Assembly: GCA_963809815.1 (NCBI GenBank)
Contig: CAWELM010000001.1
Coordinates: 62,001 to 126,000, forward strand
Direction: 5' to 3'
DNA length: 64,000 bases
From: CAVVJA01 sp963809815
GTDB taxonomy: Bacteria > Actinomycetota > Actinomycetes > Mycobacteriales > Jatrophihabitantaceae
Part shown: piece after piece, positions 62,310 through 64,000 of the stretch
How the letters are laid out: the number at the start of each line of letters is the position of its first letter
Numbering within the stretch: the stretch's first letter is position 1
Position numbers and translations under genes: made by a program
The notes under the pieces: model-generated
Told to the model about the DNA's origin: nothing
The model's database searches: none
The model's input: the letters and a program-made list of their open reading frames with translations, nothing else

Positions 62310-63084
62310 GAGGGTCCGCACGGCGTGACCCCACCGAGTGGATGCGATGACCACGGCGATCATCGGCCTAAACATGCTGACTGGGGTTACGATCGCGCCC
62401 GTCGGGGCCCCACATCATTAGAGCCCTGGGACCAAGACCTTCGAACTGGGCGTTTGGCGTGGGTGCGCAACCTTGGGTATACGCAACACCTTCGACAACG
62501 ACTGTATCGTCGCGGTCGACAAAACCACGTGCAACTGAGGAACGAGGACAGACCGTTGCCGGAGGTGGGCTTCTGGTTCCATCGATCACTCGACGATCGT
62601 GTTCGCGTTGGTGTTCTTGTTATGGCAACTTGTTTGACTCGACGTCGGCATAAACGCCGATACTCTGGAGCGCTCCAGATGTGTCCACGACGTCGCTTCT
62701 CTGCTGGCATCGGGCTGTTGTAGACACGTTCCCTGGAGCGGCGTCGCCGACCTGAGAACAGCGATTCCCCTTTCGTCGCTGCGTTCTTGCCTTTGCGCGC
62801 TGGTCAAGGGGCTACCGCGACGACGTGTCCGTGACGACGAAGCCCTGCCATTCCAAGGAATTCCCTGACCTCGATCAAGAGAACGCCGATTGTGCCGACC
62901 TTCGGATTGTGCTGACCTCGACACGGCACGCGTGGCGCAGCGGGAGATTCCTACTCGCAACATGGTCACAATCCTGTTCGGCTGCCTGGATGCACTCCTG
63001 CGCCTCGGCGCCATTGCCCGCGCAGGACTTGCTTCCTGCGACCCGAACCTCGGCGATGGGATTGGAGTGAAATGCTGGCACGGA
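62310..63084. other. Long stretch without a recognisable gene
   Basis: About 775 bases, locally lower GC than its neighbours near 62440-62650. Nothing recognised on either strand; probably decayed or foreign DNA. Confidence 0.4.
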
Positions 63085-63355
63085 TGAGGTTCGCCTTCCG
63101 GCCTGCCGTGCCCAAGCCGCGGCCCGCGGACCGTCACGTGCGCCTCCCCGCCCAACTCGACGACGGCCCGCTCGGCCATCTCCGCGGGCAGCGGTCTGCC
63201 GTGCCAGCCCTCGCGATCTTCGATCTCGGAGAACGCGAGGGCTGTACGGGTACGGGCCAGAATCACCGTGGGCCGGTCCGCGTCGGCCGCCTGGGCAAAC
63301 GCCTTATCAATTTCGCTCGGCGGGACGACGTTGACGCGGTGCTGACTGATGATCG
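63085..63355 (-). pseudogene. Internal fragment of a transketolase
   Basis: Minus strand reads PPSEIDKAFAQAADADRPTV then ILARTRTALAFSEIEDREGW and HGRPLPAEMAERAVVELGG. This matches the end of the transketolase N-terminal half (consensus RPTvIlArTkKGkGvsfiEdkegWHGKpl). One stretch (TALAF) has drifted from KGRGV. No thiamine-binding GDG or C-terminal half is near. Confidence 0.75.
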
Positions 63356-63391
63356 GTTCGGATGAGCGGCGAGCAGGCCTTGACGCGGCGC

Positions 63392-64000
63392 TCAGGTGTG
63401 TACGCCTTGGATGGCGAATCGCTCGACTTGGTGGAGGTGGCCTCCGGTCGAGGCGATGATGGTGAGCACTCCTGATCCGGTGAAGGTAACCGAGGTCGAC
63501 CACGGGTCCGGGGGGTTGACAGGACCGGCCGGCAGACAGCATGTCTGCCCGACGGGGGATTCGGATGCCAGCTGCCGAACCGTGATCTTGATGTTCTCGT
63601 CCACGCCGCTGATGTGGCCTGCCACGGTCATCGGTGAGGAGACCGTCGATCCGTAGCTCGGCTGCTCGAGAGAGAAGGAGGCCAGGTCGTCCTCGCTGCC
63701 GACGACCTCCCAGGGGGAGTCCAGCTCGGCACCGAAGCGCACCAGGTGCAGCACCGCGGCGGTGGCCAGGTGCCCGGTGGTGGGCAGCTTGTATCCGACG
63801 CCGATGTGCGCGCCGGTGCGGTCGTACGTCGTGCTGGTCACCGTGTCCAACTCCCGGAAGCCGAGCCAGCCCGAGGCGAAGGCCAGTGCGGTCGCGCCGG
63901 CGTCGAGATGCCACGGCTGCTGGCCGCCGACGCGGTGCGCCAGCTGCCAGGACTGAGCCTCGCCAAGGGTGCCGAACGGGAACAGCGGCGGGTAGCCCAG
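63392..64000 (-). CDS. Partial protein, Gmad2/Ig-like exported-type, runs off the window
   Basis: At least 203 residues; the N-terminus lies beyond 64000, where the frame is still open (LGYPPLFPFGTLGEAQSWQL). The visible C-terminus (FSLEQPSYGSTVSSPMTVAG, then VTFTGSGVLTIIASTGGHLH) has the Gmad2-like immunoglobulin-type fold: P...G..V.SP..V.G is its signature, found in spore-germination and exported lipoproteins. Preceding part (HLVRFGAELDSPWEVVGSED) is a second small domain. An internal ATG at 63850 is not the true start. Probably cell-surface. Confidence 0.65.
   Translation of the reverse strand: MGYPPLFPFGTLGEAQSWQLAHRVGGQQPWHLDAGATALAFASGWLGFRELDTVTSTTYDRTGAHIGVGYKLPTTGHLATAAVLHLVRFGAELDSPWEVVGSEDDLASFSLEQPSYGSTVSSPMTVAGHISGVDENIKITVRQLASESPVGQTCCLPAGPVNPPDPWSTSVTFTGSGVLTIIASTGGHLHQVERFAIQGVHT

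Noticed and set aside
62586..63914. 442-codon minus-strand frame near the window end
   Set aside because: Composite of antisense and debris. Its only meaningful part is the transketolase fragment; the exported protein at 63392-64000 uses a different frame.
1..64000. CRISPR arrays
   Set aside because: No evenly spaced identical repeats and no cas genes were seen; the only tandem repeats are the operators at 53151 and the proline tract at 33334.

Overview
The window looks like chromosomal DNA of a high-GC actinomycete. The base composition is strongly GC-rich throughout. The protein families are typical of Actinomycetota: a LuxR regulator with an AAA domain, TetR/PadR/HxlR regulators, DUF2510 and DUF4389 membrane proteins, an F420/FMN-type PPOX protein and a CopC-CopD fusion. 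The genus cannot be fixed from these features. No rRNA, CRISPR array or complete prophage is visible.

Layout. 0-10.5 kb: a CopC-CopD copper protein, a general-stress-like membrane protein, a Zn alcohol dehydrogenase, a UvrD-type helicase, an orphan LanC-like cyclase and three alpha/beta hydrolases, one broken by a single base. 11-17 kb: a methyltransferase overlapping a thymidylate-synthase-fold protein by ATGA, then a low-molecular-weight phosphatase, a YCII protein, an AlkA-like glycosylase and a YceI protein. At 17.07-17.12 kb lies the 3' half of a tRNA-Thr(CGU), the classical footprint of an integrated element. 17.2-22.2 kb: a large LuxR-family regulator, divergent from a compact operon of an FAD oxidoreductase, an OsmC protein and two microproteins. 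22.2-31 kb: transposase debris and small stand-alone enzymes, then a glutamate-cysteine-ligase-like protein and a PLP decarboxylase. 31-36 kb: a P-loop protein, an unknown nuclease-like protein, a frameshifted DUF2510 protein, a secreted-type metallopeptidase fold and a LysE exporter. 36.7-39.7 kb: translationally coupled GH9 and GH5 glycoside hydrolases without signal peptides. 39.8-51 kb: a multiply frameshifted carboxymuconolactone decarboxylase, DUF1275, Sua5/YciO, NYN-LOTUS and PadR/membrane genes, and a cluster of recombinase, DUF2252 and IS3 remnants. 51-58 kb: two drug- or quinone-response units, TetR/quinone oxidoreductase/DUF4389 and TetR/MMPL transporter, each with clear palindromic operators. 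58-64 kb: a conserved unknown protein, an HxlR regulator whose partner gene is gone, two SnoaL-like proteins, fragments of MBL-fold and transketolase genes, and a partial exported protein running off the window end.

Two things dominate. First, the region is rich in gene debris: at least fifteen recognisable truncated or frameshifted genes lie between intact ones, and intact genes are mostly single enzymes beside their own regulator. This is what repeated insertion and deletion at a plastic part of the chromosome leaves behind. Second, a few intact units look functionally coherent and poorly described: the methyltransferase plus thymidylate-synthase-like pair, the LuxR/FAD/OsmC/microprotein module, the coupled cytoplasmic GH9-GH5 pair, and the orphan LanC-like protein with a three-cysteine zinc site. 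None of these is proven to be a new system; the checks that would decide are listed with each finding.
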